Assembly: GCA_023228985.1 (NCBI GenBank) | Contig: JALOAC010000016.1 | Span: 1 to 57,392, forward strand | Reading direction: 5' to 3' | Origin: Thiopseudomonas sp. | GTDB lineage: Bacteria; Pseudomonadota; Gammaproteobacteria; Pseudomonadales; Pseudomonadaceae | DNA: 57,392 nucleotides | Shown here: in pieces, positions 15,215-24,471 of the stretch | How the letters are laid out: the number at the start of each line of letters is the position of its first letter | Position numbering within the stretch: the first letter of the stretch is position 1 | Program-made: the position numbers and the translations under genes | Notes under the pieces: generated by a model | Database searches by the model: none | Told to the model about the DNA's origin: nothing | The model's input: only the letters and a program-made list of their open reading frames with translations

Positions 15215-16528
15215 ATGCAAGTTTCAGTAGAAAGCACCTCTGCTATTGAGCGTCGAATGACTATTGGCGTTCCTGCCGAGCGTTTCGAGTCAGAAGTCAA
15301 TAAGCGTTTACAGCGCACGGCTAAACAAGCCAAGATTCCGGGATTCCGTCCTGGCAAAGCTCCTATGAGTATCATACGCCAGCGTTATGAAGAGGGCGTG
15401 CGTCAAGATGTAATGGGTGATTTGATTAACTCAACTTTCTACGAAGCATTGATGGCAGAGAAAATTAATCCTGCCGGTGCGCCTTCCATTGAAGCCAAAA
15501 CCTTCGAGAAAGATAAAGATTTTGAATACGTTGCCACCTTTGAAGTGTATCCAGAGTTTGAAGTAGCGGGTTTGGAGACTATCGAAGTTGAGCGTCTACA
15601 AGCCGAGGTTGCTGATTCTGATGTAGACAACATGCTGGATATTTTGCGCAAACAAAATACCCGTTTTACTGATGTTGATCGCGCAGCTGAAAATGGCGAC
15701 CAAATTAATATCGACTTTGTCGGTAAAATTGACGGTGAGGTTTTTGCGGGTGGTTCAGCCCAGGGCGTACCTTTGGTGCTGGGCTCTGGCAATATGATTC
15801 CAGGCTTTGAAGAGCCATTAATTGGTTGCAAGGCTGGTGATGAGAAAGTCATTACCCCAACCTTCCCCGAAAATTATCAGAACCTTGATTTGGCTGGTAA
15901 GCAAGCTGAGTTCAGTGTAAAAGTTAACGCAGTTCAAGCGCCAGAATTACCAGAGATGGACGATGAGTTCTTCACTCTGTTTGGTCATACAGAAGGCGGG
16001 CTGGAAGGCTTCCGTGCTGAAGTAGCCAAGAACATGGGGCGTGAATTAAAAGCAGCGCTTAAAGGAAAGGTGAAAACGCAAGTTTTTGATGCCTTGCTAG
16101 AAACCAATCAGATTGAAGTGCCTAAAGCGCAGATTGAAAGTGAAATTAATCGCTTGCGTACCCAAGCAGTACAGCAGTTTGGCGGTAACGTTAAGCCTGA
16201 GCAATTGCCTGCGGATATGTTTGCCGCACAAGCTGAGCGCCGTGTAGCGCTAGGCTTGGTTGTAGCACAAATGATCAAGCAGTTTGATATCAAAGCGGAA
16301 GACGAAGTGGTGCGTAGTACCATTGAAGACATGGCTTCTGCTTACCAAGATCCGCAGCAAGTGATTGATTGGTATAACCAGAACGAAGAACAGCTTGAAG
16401 AAGTACGCGCATCCGTATTAGAAGATCAAGTGGTTGAAGCCGTCTTAGCCAAAGCAAAAGTGACTGACAAGAAAGTCTCTTATGAAGAAGCAGTCAACAC
16501 AGCAGCCCCTCAGGCCGCTGAAGACTAA
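15215..16528 (+). CDS. tig: Trigger factor, ribosome-associated chaperone and prolyl isomerase
   Basis: A 437-residue chaperone that docks on ribosomal protein L23 and shields nascent chains. The ribosome-binding signature appears as PGFRPGKAP (about 43-51). The FKBP-like isomerase domain spans about 150-245 (GDQINIDFVGKIDGEVF, then VLGSGNMIPGFEEPLIG), and the helical C-terminal arms follow. Length is close to the E. coli protein (432). It is first of tig-clpP-clpX, the standard gammaproteobacterial order, with its own candidate promoter upstream and a hairpin without T tract before clpP. Confidence 0.97.
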   Translation: MQVSVESTSAIERRMTIGVPAERFESEVNKRLQRTAKQAKIPGFRPGKAPMSIIRQRYEEGVRQDVMGDLINSTFYEALMAEKINPAGAPSIEAKTFEKDKDFEYVATFEVYPEFEVAGLETIEVERLQAEVADSDVDNMLDILRKQNTRFTDVDRAAENGDQINIDFVGKIDGEVFAGGSAQGVPLVLGSGNMIPGFEEPLIGCKAGDEKVITPTFPENYQNLDLAGKQAEFSVKVNAVQAPELPEMDDEFFTLFGHTEGGLEGFRAEVAKNMGRELKAALKGKVKTQVFDALLETNQIEVPKAQIESEINRLRTQAVQQFGGNVKPEQLPADMFAAQAERRVALGLVVAQMIKQFDIKAEDEVVRSTIEDMASAYQDPQQVIDWYNQNEEQLEEVRASVLEDQVVEAVLAKAKVTDKKVSYEEAVNTAAPQAAED

Positions 16529-16554
16529 TCAAGTTCAGACGCTCTTAAACTAAC

Positions 16555-16581
16555 CATAAGCCAGCCATGCGCTGGCTTATG
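16555..16581 (+). other. Hairpin between tig and clpP
   Basis: CATAAGCCAGC, a 5-base loop, GCTGGCTTATG: a perfect 11-bp stem without a following T run, 27 bp after the tig stop. It could be an RNA stability or processing element that lets tig and clpP differ in expression, or a weak terminator. Confidence 0.6.
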
Positions 16582-16614
16582 TGTAACAACAGAATGAATA
16601 TTTAGGAGGCATAG

Positions 16615-17238
16615 ATGTTCAACAACATTCTTTCACAGCACGCAGATGACACCTTGGCAGCCTTAGTGCCCATGGTCGTAGAGCAGACCTCTCGTGGTGA
16701 ACGTGCTTATGATATTTATTCGCGCCTTTTAAAAGAGCGTATTATTTTTCTGGTTGGCCCGGTCGAAGACCATATGGCTAACCTAGTGGTGGCGCAGATG
16801 TTATTCTTGGAAGCAGAGAATCCAGATAAAGATATTCATCTGTATATTAACTCGCCAGGTGGTTCGGTAACTGCAGGCATGTCAATTTACGACACTATGC
16901 AATTTATTAAACCTGATGTGTCCACCACCTGTATTGGTCAAGCGGCTAGTATGGGCGCGTTACTGTTAGCGGGTGGCGCAGCAGGTAAGCGTTTTTGTTT
17001 ACCGCACTCACGCGTTATGATTCATCAGCCTTTAGGTGGTTTTCGTGGTCAGGCATCGGATATTGAAATCCATGCGCGAGAGATTTTGACTATTCGTGAA
17101 CGACTGAATAAGGTTTTAGCGGAACATACAGGGCAGCCTTTAGACGTAATTGCGCGTGACACCGATCGTGATAATTTCATGAGTGGTGATGAAGCGGTAA
17201 CATACGGCCTGATTGACCAGGTTACCCGCAAACGCTAA
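16615..17238 (+). CDS. clpP: ATP-dependent Clp protease proteolytic subunit ClpP
   Basis: A 207-residue serine peptidase that forms the double-heptamer chamber fed by ClpX or ClpA. The catalytic Ser is in GQAASMGALLLAGG (Ser112), His in RVMIHQP (His137), and Asp in the DTDRDNFMS region. A strong AGGAGG lies before the ATG. The family N-terminal propeptide region is short. It is followed by clpX after about 100 bp. Confidence 0.97.
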   Translation: MFNNILSQHADDTLAALVPMVVEQTSRGERAYDIYSRLLKERIIFLVGPVEDHMANLVVAQMLFLEAENPDKDIHLYINSPGGSVTAGMSIYDTMQFIKPDVSTTCIGQAASMGALLLAGGAAGKRFCLPHSRVMIHQPLGGFRGQASDIEIHAREILTIRERLNKVLAEHTGQPLDVIARDTDRDNFMSGDEAVTYGLIDQVTRKR

Positions 17239-17338
17239 AAAGCCTAGCGACCCTAAGCGCATAGCTTTTAGGTGGCGCAACCAAGACAAGTGTGCGCACA
17301 AGATGGGCGTAAATAGTTATAAAACGGTGTAGAACCCC

Positions 17339-18613
17339 ATGCATAGTACTGAAGAAAGCGGAAAACTGTTGTATTGCTCTTTTTGTGGCAAGAGTCAGCA
17401 CGAAGTACGCAAATTAATTGCCGGACCTTCGGTGTTCATTTGTGAGGAGTGCGTTGATCTCTGTAATGAGATCATTCGCGAAGACTCCGATGTAGCGCAA
17501 ATTGAAGAGGCCAAAGGTAGCAAATTACCGGCACCTAAAGAAATTAGCGAAATTCTTGATCAGTATGTAATTGGTCAGGAACGAGCAAAGAAAGTGCTGG
17601 CAGTGGCGGTATATAACCATTACAAGCGCTTGCACAATATTGATAAGAAGAAAGACGATATTGAGCTGGGTAAAAGTAATATTTTACTCGTTGGTCCAAC
17701 AGGTTCAGGTAAAACCTTGCTGGCAGAAACCTTAGCTCGCACGCTCAATGTACCCTTTACTATTGCTGATGCAACCACGCTAACCGAAGCAGGTTATGTG
17801 GGTGAAGATGTTGAAAATATCGTGCAAAAACTGCTGCAGAAGTGTGATTATGATGTAGAAAAAGCCGAGATGGGCATTATCTACATTGATGAGATTGACA
17901 AAATTACCCGTAAATCAGAAAACCCATCCATCACCCGCGATGTGTCGGGGGAGGGTGTGCAGCAAGCATTGCTCAAGCTGATTGAGGGCACAGTAGCATC
18001 AGTTCCGCCTCAGGGTGGACGCAAGCATCCGCAGCAAGAGTTTTTACAGGTGGATACGCGCAATATTCTGTTTATCTGTGGCGGTGCTTTCGCTGGACTG
18101 GAAAAAATTATTCAAGCGCGCTCAACCAAGGGTGGTATTGGTTTTGGTGCAGAAGTGCGCAGTAAAGATTTGGATAAAAAAGTAGGCGAGACCTTGCGTG
18201 AGGTGGAACCGGATGACTTGGTTAAATACGGTTTAATTCCTGAGTTTGTTGGCCGCTTACCGGTTATCGCAACGCTGGATGAGCTGGATGAGTCCGCGCT
18301 AATGCAGATTTTGACCGAGCCGAAAAACGCCTTAACCAAGCAGTACGCAAAACTGTTTGAAATGGAAGACGTAGAGCTGGAGTTTAGACCAGACGCATTA
18401 ACTGCCGTAGCTAAGAAGGCGTTGGAGCGTAAGACCGGCGCGCGTGGTTTGCGCTCCATTATGGAAGATGTGCTGCTGGATACCATGTTTGAAGTGCCCT
18501 CGAGCAAAGATATTGTCAAAGTGGTTATCGATGCGGGCGTTATTTCGGGTGAATCCAAACCCATGCTTGTTTATGCGGCGGATAATCTGGCCAAAACATC
18601 GCCTGAAGCATAA
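17339..18613 (+). CDS. clpX: ATP-dependent unfoldase ClpX
   Basis: A 424-residue AAA+ unfoldase. The N-terminal C4 zinc domain has Cys13, Cys16, Cys35 and Cys38. Then come Walker A GPTGSGKT, Walker B IIYIDEIDKI, the ClpP-docking loop IGF in GGIGFGAEV, and the sensor-2 region ARGLRSIMED. Pairs with the clpP product just upstream for degradation of tagged proteins. A terminator 18 bp past the stop closes the transcript. Confidence 0.97.
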   Translation: MHSTEESGKLLYCSFCGKSQHEVRKLIAGPSVFICEECVDLCNEIIREDSDVAQIEEAKGSKLPAPKEISEILDQYVIGQERAKKVLAVAVYNHYKRLHNIDKKKDDIELGKSNILLVGPTGSGKTLLAETLARTLNVPFTIADATTLTEAGYVGEDVENIVQKLLQKCDYDVEKAEMGIIYIDEIDKITRKSENPSITRDVSGEGVQQALLKLIEGTVASVPPQGGRKHPQQEFLQVDTRNILFICGGAFAGLEKIIQARSTKGGIGFGAEVRSKDLDKKVGETLREVEPDDLVKYGLIPEFVGRLPVIATLDELDESALMQILTEPKNALTKQYAKLFEMEDVELEFRPDALTAVAKKALERKTGARGLRSIMEDVLLDTMFEVPSSKDIVKVVIDAGVISGESKPMLVYAADNLAKTSPEA

Positions 18614-18630
18614 AGCTTAAAACTAACGAT

Positions 18631-18658
18631 AAAAAAGGGCTGCTGAGGCCCTTTTTTT
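18631..18658 (+). terminator. Rho-independent terminator of clpX
   Basis: AAAAAAGGGC, loop TGCTGA, then GGCCCTTTTTTT. It follows the clpX stop and precedes the lon promoter region. Confidence 0.88.
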
Positions 18659-18666
18659 ATTGTTGG

Positions 18667-18694
18667 CTTGTTTTTAGGTAAACCGCCCCCACCT
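18667..18694 (+). promoter_or_regulatory. Candidate sigma-32 (heat-shock) promoter of lon
   Basis: CTTGTTT (18667-18673), 13-base spacer, CCCCACCT (18687-18694), compared with the sigma-32 consensus CTTGAAA-N11-16-CCCCATNT. It lies about 50 bp before the lon start and directly after the clpX terminator. lon is a classic heat-shock gene in enterobacteria. Confidence 0.5.
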
Positions 18695-18742
18695 AATAAA
18701 CAGTTAAGTTGTGTGGCTAAAAGCCTAGTGTGAGTGAATATC

Positions 18743-21142
18743 ATGAAGACAATTTTAGAGTTGCCCTTATTGCCATTGCGCGATGTTGTGGTGTATCCCC
18801 AAGTGGTCATGCCCTTGTTTGTTGGGCGTGAGAAATCTATTAAAGCCATCGAAGCCGCTATGCAGGCTGATAAGCGTATTGTTTTGGTGGCGCAAAAAAA
18901 TCCTGATGATGACGATCCAGCGCTTGCTGATGTATATGAAGTGGGTACGTTGGCGACGATCTTACAAATGCTTAAGTTGCCAGATGGCACGGTAAAAGTG
19001 TTGGTGGAAGGTAAGCAGCGCACAGCCATTGAGGCTGGACGAGAGCAGGATGGCTACTGGCATGTAACTGCGGCAGTGGACGATGACATCCAAGAGATGG
19101 CTGAGCCTGAAAACCAAGTGCTACGCCGAGTTGTGCTGGAAACCTTTAAGGTCTTGGCGCTGCACAGTAAAAAAATTCCCGGTGAATTCGCCCAGAGTGT
19201 GGAAGAGATTGATTCTGTTGAGCGTTTAGTCGATGCAATTGCTGCTCAAATGCCAATTACGCTGGAGCAAAAGCAAGAAATTCTAGCCATAGCTACTATT
19301 ACTGAGCGGGTTGAAAAGCTGCTTGGTTTTGTTGACGCTGAGCTTGAGCTACTAAAAATTGAAAAACGCATCCGTGGACGTGTTAAAAAGCAAATGGAGC
19401 GCAGCCAGCGTGATTACTATCTGAATGAACAGATGAAGGCTATCCAAAAGGAATTGGGCGAGGATGAACACGGTCACAATGAGATTGAATCGCTTAGAAA
19501 GCGTATTGATGAAGCTAAAATGCCTAAAGCAGCACTGGAAAAAGCTCAGGCTGAACTGAAAAAGCTACAAATGATGTCGCCCATGTCGGCTGAGGCAACA
19601 GTAGTACGTACCTATATAGACTGGATGCTTAATGTGCCGTGGCACAAGCAGACTAAGGTGCGTCTAGACTTAGACAAGGCCGAAGAAGTGTTGGATGCTG
19701 ACCATTATGGCTTATCCGAGGTTAAAGAGCGCATCCTAGAGTACCTCGCAGTGCAGAAGCGTGTGCGTAAGCTCAAAGGGCCGATTCTGTGCTTAGTGGG
19801 GCCGCCTGGTGTAGGTAAAACCTCATTAGCAGAGTCTATTGCGCGCTCAACTAATCGCAAGTATGTGCGTATGGCTCTAGGTGGCGTACGTGATGAGGCG
19901 GAAATACGTGGACATCGACGCACCTATATTGGCTCTATGCCAGGACGACTGATTCAGCGTTTATCTAAAGTTGGCGTGCGTAACCCTTTATTCTTGTTTG
20001 ATGAAATTGACAAGATGGGTAGCGACATGCGTGGCGATCCAGCATCAGCTTTATTAGAAGTGTTAGATCCTGAGCAAAACCATAGCTTTAACGACCACTA
20101 TCTTGAAGTTGATTATGATTTGTCAGACATTATGTTTGTCTGTACTGCCAACTCGATGAATATTCCAGCGCCACTGCTGGATCGTATGGAAGTGATTCGT
20201 TTGCCAGGTTACACCGAGGATGAAAAGCTTAATATCGCGCAAAAATACTTAATTGGTAAGCAGCGTAAAGCCAATGGCTTAAAAGACGCTGAGCTGGAGT
20301 TGACCGCCGAAGCGTTGCTGGATGTGATTCGTTATTACACCCGAGAAGCTGGCGTGCGCGGGCTTGAGCGTCAAATTGCGAAAATTTGCCGCAGGGTAGT
20401 TAAAAAAGCCCTAGGTAAAAAAGCCATAACTGCCAAGGTGTTACCAGAGGATCTTGAGGAATACTTAGGCGTACGTAAATTCCGTTATGGACTGGCAGAC
20501 ACTGAAAACCAAGTTGGCCAAGTAACAGGCTTAGCTTGGACGCAAGTGGGTGGTGAGTTATTAACGATTGAAACAGCGGCAATGCCGGGTAAAGGGCAGT
20601 TAATTAAAACTGGATCTTTAGGGGATGTTATGGAAGAATCCATGACAGCTGCGCTAACAGTAGTACGCAGTCGCGCCCAAGCCCTAGGCTTAATGCCTGA
20701 TTTTTATGAAAAACAAGACCTGCATATCCATATGCCAGAAGGTGCTACACCTAAAGACGGGCCGAGTGCAGGAATTGGAATGTGTACTGCTTTAGTATCG
20801 ACATTAACCAAAATACCGGTACGTGCAGATGTCGCCATGACAGGTGAAATTACCTTGCGTGGACAGGTATTGGCTATTGGCGGACTCAAGGAAAAGCTAC
20901 TTGCTGCACATCGCGGTGGGATTAAAACAGTTATAATTCCTGAGGAAAATAAAGGTGATCTCAAAGAGATTCCCGACAACATTAAAGCGGATCTAGAAAT
21001 AAAATTAGTCAAATGGATTGACGAAGTGCTTGAAATTGCGCTGCAATACATGCCTGAACCGCTAGCGGATGAAGATTTAAAGCTGCTCGTTCAGGATGAA
21101 AAAAAACAGAAATACATAGACAGCCAGCCTCAGACGCATTAA
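18743..21142 (+). CDS. lon: ATP-dependent protease La (Lon)
   Basis: A 799-residue AAA+ protease that degrades misfolded and regulatory proteins. It has the N-terminal substrate-binding LON domain (LPLLPLRDVVVYP onward), a coiled linker, Walker A GPPGVGKTS, Walker B FLFDEIDKM, and a C-terminal Ser-Lys protease domain with PKDGPSAG (Ser675) and the catalytic Lys in the LKEKLLAAHRGG helix. I prefer ATG 18743 (MKTILELPLLPLR, as in Pseudomonas Lon) to the GTG at 18734. hupB follows after a 140-bp gap. Confidence 0.96.
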   Translation: MKTILELPLLPLRDVVVYPQVVMPLFVGREKSIKAIEAAMQADKRIVLVAQKNPDDDDPALADVYEVGTLATILQMLKLPDGTVKVLVEGKQRTAIEAGREQDGYWHVTAAVDDDIQEMAEPENQVLRRVVLETFKVLALHSKKIPGEFAQSVEEIDSVERLVDAIAAQMPITLEQKQEILAIATITERVEKLLGFVDAELELLKIEKRIRGRVKKQMERSQRDYYLNEQMKAIQKELGEDEHGHNEIESLRKRIDEAKMPKAALEKAQAELKKLQMMSPMSAEATVVRTYIDWMLNVPWHKQTKVRLDLDKAEEVLDADHYGLSEVKERILEYLAVQKRVRKLKGPILCLVGPPGVGKTSLAESIARSTNRKYVRMALGGVRDEAEIRGHRRTYIGSMPGRLIQRLSKVGVRNPLFLFDEIDKMGSDMRGDPASALLEVLDPEQNHSFNDHYLEVDYDLSDIMFVCTANSMNIPAPLLDRMEVIRLPGYTEDEKLNIAQKYLIGKQRKANGLKDAELELTAEALLDVIRYYTREAGVRGLERQIAKICRRVVKKALGKKAITAKVLPEDLEEYLGVRKFRYGLADTENQVGQVTGLAWTQVGGELLTIETAAMPGKGQLIKTGSLGDVMEESMTAALTVVRSRAQALGLMPDFYEKQDLHIHMPEGATPKDGPSAGIGMCTALVSTLTKIPVRADVAMTGEITLRGQVLAIGGLKEKLLAAHRGGIKTVIIPEENKGDLKEIPDNIKADLEIKLVKWIDEVLEIALQYMPEPLADEDLKLLVQDEKKQKYIDSQPQTH

Positions 21143-21282
21143 GGGGTCTAAGTTTTGGTGTTTTGCGGTATAACACTAAAAAGAATAGGTTTTTTGTTGA
21201 CGAACGTTTAACAACAGACTATCTTGCAACACCATCAACTTCGACATGACTGTTAAAAATAGAAACTTAAGGGGACTTCCGA

Positions 21283-21558
21283 GTGAATAAGTCAGAATTA
21301 ATCGAAAAAGTGGCAGCTTCTGCAGATATTCCTAAGGCAGTAGCAGGTCGTGCTTTAGACGCAGTAATTACAACAATAACTCAAGCTCTTCAAGAGGGTG
21401 ACTCTGTTGTTTTGGTAGGCTTTGGTACTTTTGCAGTAAAAGATCGTGCTGCTCGTACAGGCCGTAACCCGCAAACTGGTAATACAATCCAGATTGCAGC
21501 CGCTAAAGTGCCAGGTTTTAAAGCTGGTAAAGCGCTGAAGGATGCCGTTAACGGTTAA
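21283..21558 (+). CDS. hupB: DNA-binding protein HU-beta
   Basis: A 91-residue nucleoid protein with a GTG start after AAGGGGA. The whole protein is the HU/IHF fold: N-terminal dimerisation helices (MNKSELIEKVA), the VGFGTF beta turn, and the DNA-minor-groove arm with RAARTGRNPQTG. Position after lon is standard and distinguishes it from hupA or IHF subunits. Terminator follows. Confidence 0.97.
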   Translation: MNKSELIEKVAASADIPKAVAGRALDAVITTITQALQEGDSVVLVGFGTFAVKDRAARTGRNPQTGNTIQIAAAKVPGFKAGKALKDAVNG

Positions 21559-21613
21559 TCTTTGAAGCTCTAGAAATAGCTTAGTTAAGAGTTGTCTAGA
21601 ACGAAATGATTCA

Positions 21614-21649
21614 AATAAAGGCGCATCGGTTGGTGCGCCTTTATTTTTT
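21614..21649 (+). terminator. Rho-independent terminator of hupB
   Basis: AATAAAGGCGCA and TGCGCCTTTATT form a 12-bp stem around an 8-base loop, followed by TTTT. Confidence 0.88.
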
Positions 21650-21731
21650 AAACTTTAGAATTTCAAGCATTGGTTAAGCTGACTCTATCCATCTCAAGGT
21701 CAGCACAGGCGAGTTAAAAGCTGGGGGATAC

Positions 21732-23588
21732 ATGCTGCAAAATATTCGAGACCGCTCGACAGGTTGGATCTCTAAGGCAATTATCGGTTTAATTGCTGTA
21801 CTTCTATCCTTCACTGGCTTTGAGGCTATTATGCGCTCAGCCAGCAATAGTAATAATGCAGCCAAGGTCAACGGTGAGGAAATCACTTTACCTGAGTTGG
21901 CGCAGGCCAAAAGTGCACAAAATCGACGATTAGCACAGCAATTTGGACAGGATTTTGATACCAGCTTGTTTGACGATAAGCTGATGACCGAAATGGCGCT
22001 GAAGAACCTTATTGGCCGCAAACTATTGCTGCAAGGTGCTCAGAATAGTGGCTTTACTGCCTCACAAGCGGCGATTGATGCTTTCTTATTGAATGCGCCT
22101 GAGTTTCAAGAAAATGGCCGTTTTAGTGCGGCCCGTTATGATCAAATGCTTGCCCAAATGGGCTATAGTCGTTTGCAGTTTCGTGCAATGCTCGAGCAAG
22201 ACATGCAGCTTGAGCAACTACAGCTAGGCATTACTGCATCCGCTTTTGTTACTGAGCAAGAAGTTAAAGCTTATGCACAGCTGGAAACGCAAACGCGTGA
22301 TTTTGCCGCTCTAGAGTTGCCAGCAGACTTCAGTCAAATTACTGTCACAGACGATGAAATAGCTGATTTTTATCAGGCTAACTTACCTAGCTTTATGACG
22401 CCTGAGAAGGTTGCGATTGAGTATGTTGAGCTTAATAAGAACCAGCTTGCTGAACGGATTGAAGTCAGTGATGAAGAAATACAAGAAAGCTATCAGGAAG
22501 CAATAGCTAACCTAAGCGAGCAGCGTAGAGCGGCGCATATATTGTTTGAGATTTCTGCAGAGCAGAACGAACAGCAGGCTTTAGAGAAAGCCAAAGCAGC
22601 AGCACAGCGCCTAGCACAGGGTGAGTCTTTCGCAGCGCTGGCTAAAGAGTTATCAGATGATATTGGTTCGGCAGAGCAGGGCGGTGATTTAGGCTTTGCC
22701 GGTTTAGGTATTTATGAGCCATCTTTTGAAGACGCGCTCTACGCTTTGCAAAATGAACAAGTCTCTGAGCCAGTCTTCACCGAGTATGGTTGGCATCTCA
22801 TTAAACTGACCGGTATTCAAGCAGTTGATGTGCTGAGCTTTGCTGAAATGAAAGATGGTTTGCTGCGTGATCTGCGCATGGATAAAACAGAACTGCTCTT
22901 TGTTGAGATGGTTCAGGACTTGGAAAACCTTGCTTATGAGGCAGCAGATTTGCAGCAGCCTGCACAAGAACTTGGGCTAGAAATAAAATACAGTCCCGCA
23001 TTTACCCGTCAGGGTGGTAAAGGTATTTTGGCCAATCGTTCGGTTATTGAGGCCGCTTTTAGTCCGCTAGTTTTAGAAGATGGAGCTAACAGCCTGCTAC
23101 TTGAACTGGATGACGAGACCATCGTTGTTTTGCGTGCTAGAGAGCACTTGAAGCCGGAGCAAGTTGAGTTAGCAGAAGTTGCTACAGCCATTAAAGATGT
23201 GTTATCTACGCAGAAAGTAAAAGAGTACACGCAGGCACAGGGTGCATCCTTGTTAGCTGACTTGCGTGCTGGCAAAAGTGTGACGCAGGAAGGTTGGCAG
23301 CCGGTAGAAGCCGCCAGTCGTACGCATGAAGACGTCGAGCCACAAGTACTGCAAGAAGTGTTTAGAATGCCTAAGCCAGATGCGGGTGAGGCAAGTTATG
23401 CTGGGCTTAGCATGCAAGATGGGCGTTATGTGGTTTTGCGTTTGACAGGTGTTAATACGCCTGCCGATGTGATGTCTGCAGAAGAGTTTAAAGAGTACCA
23501 GAAAGTGTTGTCTTCGCGTCAAGGGCAAGCAGACTTCGTGGCTTTTGGTCAACAAGTTGAGCAAGAAGCTAAAATTGAGCGATTCTAA
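21732..23588 (+). CDS. ppiD: Periplasmic folding chaperone / PPIase-like PpiD
   Basis: A 618-residue inner-membrane-anchored periplasmic chaperone. One N-terminal helix (about 13-35) anchors it. A SurA-like N-terminal chaperone region follows, with a parvulin-type domain near residues 265-355 (RAAHILFEI... GEQ.. GGDLGFAGLG... EYGWHLIKLT) and a second, more divergent C-terminal region. PpiD helps early folding of exported outer-membrane proteins near the SecYEG exit. Its place after hupB is conserved in gammaproteobacteria. Confidence 0.93.
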   Translation: MLQNIRDRSTGWISKAIIGLIAVLLSFTGFEAIMRSASNSNNAAKVNGEEITLPELAQAKSAQNRRLAQQFGQDFDTSLFDDKLMTEMALKNLIGRKLLLQGAQNSGFTASQAAIDAFLLNAPEFQENGRFSAARYDQMLAQMGYSRLQFRAMLEQDMQLEQLQLGITASAFVTEQEVKAYAQLETQTRDFAALELPADFSQITVTDDEIADFYQANLPSFMTPEKVAIEYVELNKNQLAERIEVSDEEIQESYQEAIANLSEQRRAAHILFEISAEQNEQQALEKAKAAAQRLAQGESFAALAKELSDDIGSAEQGGDLGFAGLGIYEPSFEDALYALQNEQVSEPVFTEYGWHLIKLTGIQAVDVLSFAEMKDGLLRDLRMDKTELLFVEMVQDLENLAYEAADLQQPAQELGLEIKYSPAFTRQGGKGILANRSVIEAAFSPLVLEDGANSLLLELDDETIVVLRAREHLKPEQVELAEVATAIKDVLSTQKVKEYTQAQGASLLADLRAGKSVTQEGWQPVEAASRTHEDVEPQVLQEVFRMPKPDAGEASYAGLSMQDGRYVVLRLTGVNTPADVMSAEEFKEYQKVLSSRQGQADFVAFGQQVEQEAKIERF

Positions 23589-23610
23589 CGAAGTTTAGAT
23601 TCTTAGTAAT

Positions 23611-23642
23611 AAAAAACCGCGCTATCTAAGCGCGGTTTTTTT
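23611..23642. terminator. Bidirectional terminator between ppiD and fabI
   Basis: AAAAAACCGCGC, loop TATCTAA, GCGCGGTTTTTT. Lies between two convergent stops (23588 and 23658) and has A and T tracts on both sides, so it can serve both genes. Confidence 0.9.
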
Positions 23643-23657
23643 ATGGGCTGACTAAAA

Positions 23658-24452
23658 TTACTCTTCTAGTGCACCCATCGCAGTGGTGTTGAAACCGCCA
23701 TCTACGTAGAGGATTTCACCGCTGATGCCAGAGGCTAGATCTGAGCAGAGGAAAGTACCAGCATTACCTACCTCTTCAATAGTTACGTTACGACGCAGTG
23801 GCGTCTGAGCTTCGTTAGCGCTGAGCATTTTACGGAAGTTCTTAATGCCTGATGCCGCAAGGGTACGAATAGGGCCAGCTGAAACAGCATTGACGCGAAT
23901 ACCCTCTGGGCCAAGACTGCTGGCTAGATAGCGCACACTGGCTTCTAGGCTGGCTTTGGCAAGGCCCATGACGTTGTAGTTAGGCATGGTGCGTACGGAG
24001 CCCAAATAAGTCAGTGTAAGCAGGCTACCGTTGCGGCCCTGCATCATCTCACGACCTGCTTTGGCTAGCGCGATAAAGCTGTAGGAACTAATGTCGTGGG
24101 CAATTTTAAAGCCTTCACGGGTGGTGGCAGAAGTGAAGTCACCATCAAGCTGATCACCTGGAGCAAAGCCTACTGAGTGGACAATACAATCCAAGCCGTC
24201 CCATTTTTTGCTTAGTTCAGTAAAAACATTGGCAATGTCGTCGTCGTTTGCAACATCGCATGGGAAGCATAAATCAGCGTTGGAGCCCCATTGTTCGGCA
24301 AAGCCTTCAACGCGACCTTTTAATTTGTCGTTTTGGTAGGTGAAAGCTAACTCTGCGCCTTCACGGTGCATAGCTTCAGCAATACCCGAGGCGATAGACA
24401 GCTTGCTGGCTACTCCAACGATAAGAACGCGTTTACCTTTCATAAAACCCAT
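23658..24452 (-). CDS. fabI: Enoyl-[acyl-carrier-protein] reductase (NADH) FabI
   Basis: A 264-residue short-chain dehydrogenase that does the last reduction of each fatty-acid elongation round and is the triclosan target. N-terminal GVASKLSIASGIA binds the nucleotide. The catalytic pair is Tyr and Lys in the Y-x6-K arrangement (NYNVMGLAK), with the family motif LTYLGS ahead of it. I start at MGFMKGKRVLIVG (24452), which has AGGGGAAA upstream; the frame opens 12 codons earlier. It lies 20 bp downstream of nppD in the same direction, so it may also be read from the npp transcript. Confidence 0.95.
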   Translation of the reverse strand: MGFMKGKRVLIVGVASKLSIASGIAEAMHREGAELAFTYQNDKLKGRVEGFAEQWGSNADLCFPCDVANDDDIANVFTELSKKWDGLDCIVHSVGFAPGDQLDGDFTSATTREGFKIAHDISSYSFIALAKAGREMMQGRNGSLLTLTYLGSVRTMPNYNVMGLAKASLEASVRYLASSLGPEGIRVNAVSAGPIRTLAASGIKNFRKMLSANEAQTPLRRNVTIEEVGNAGTFLCSDLASGISGEILYVDGGFNTTAMGALEE

Positions 24453-24471
24453 AGTGTTTCCCCTGTGTAAA

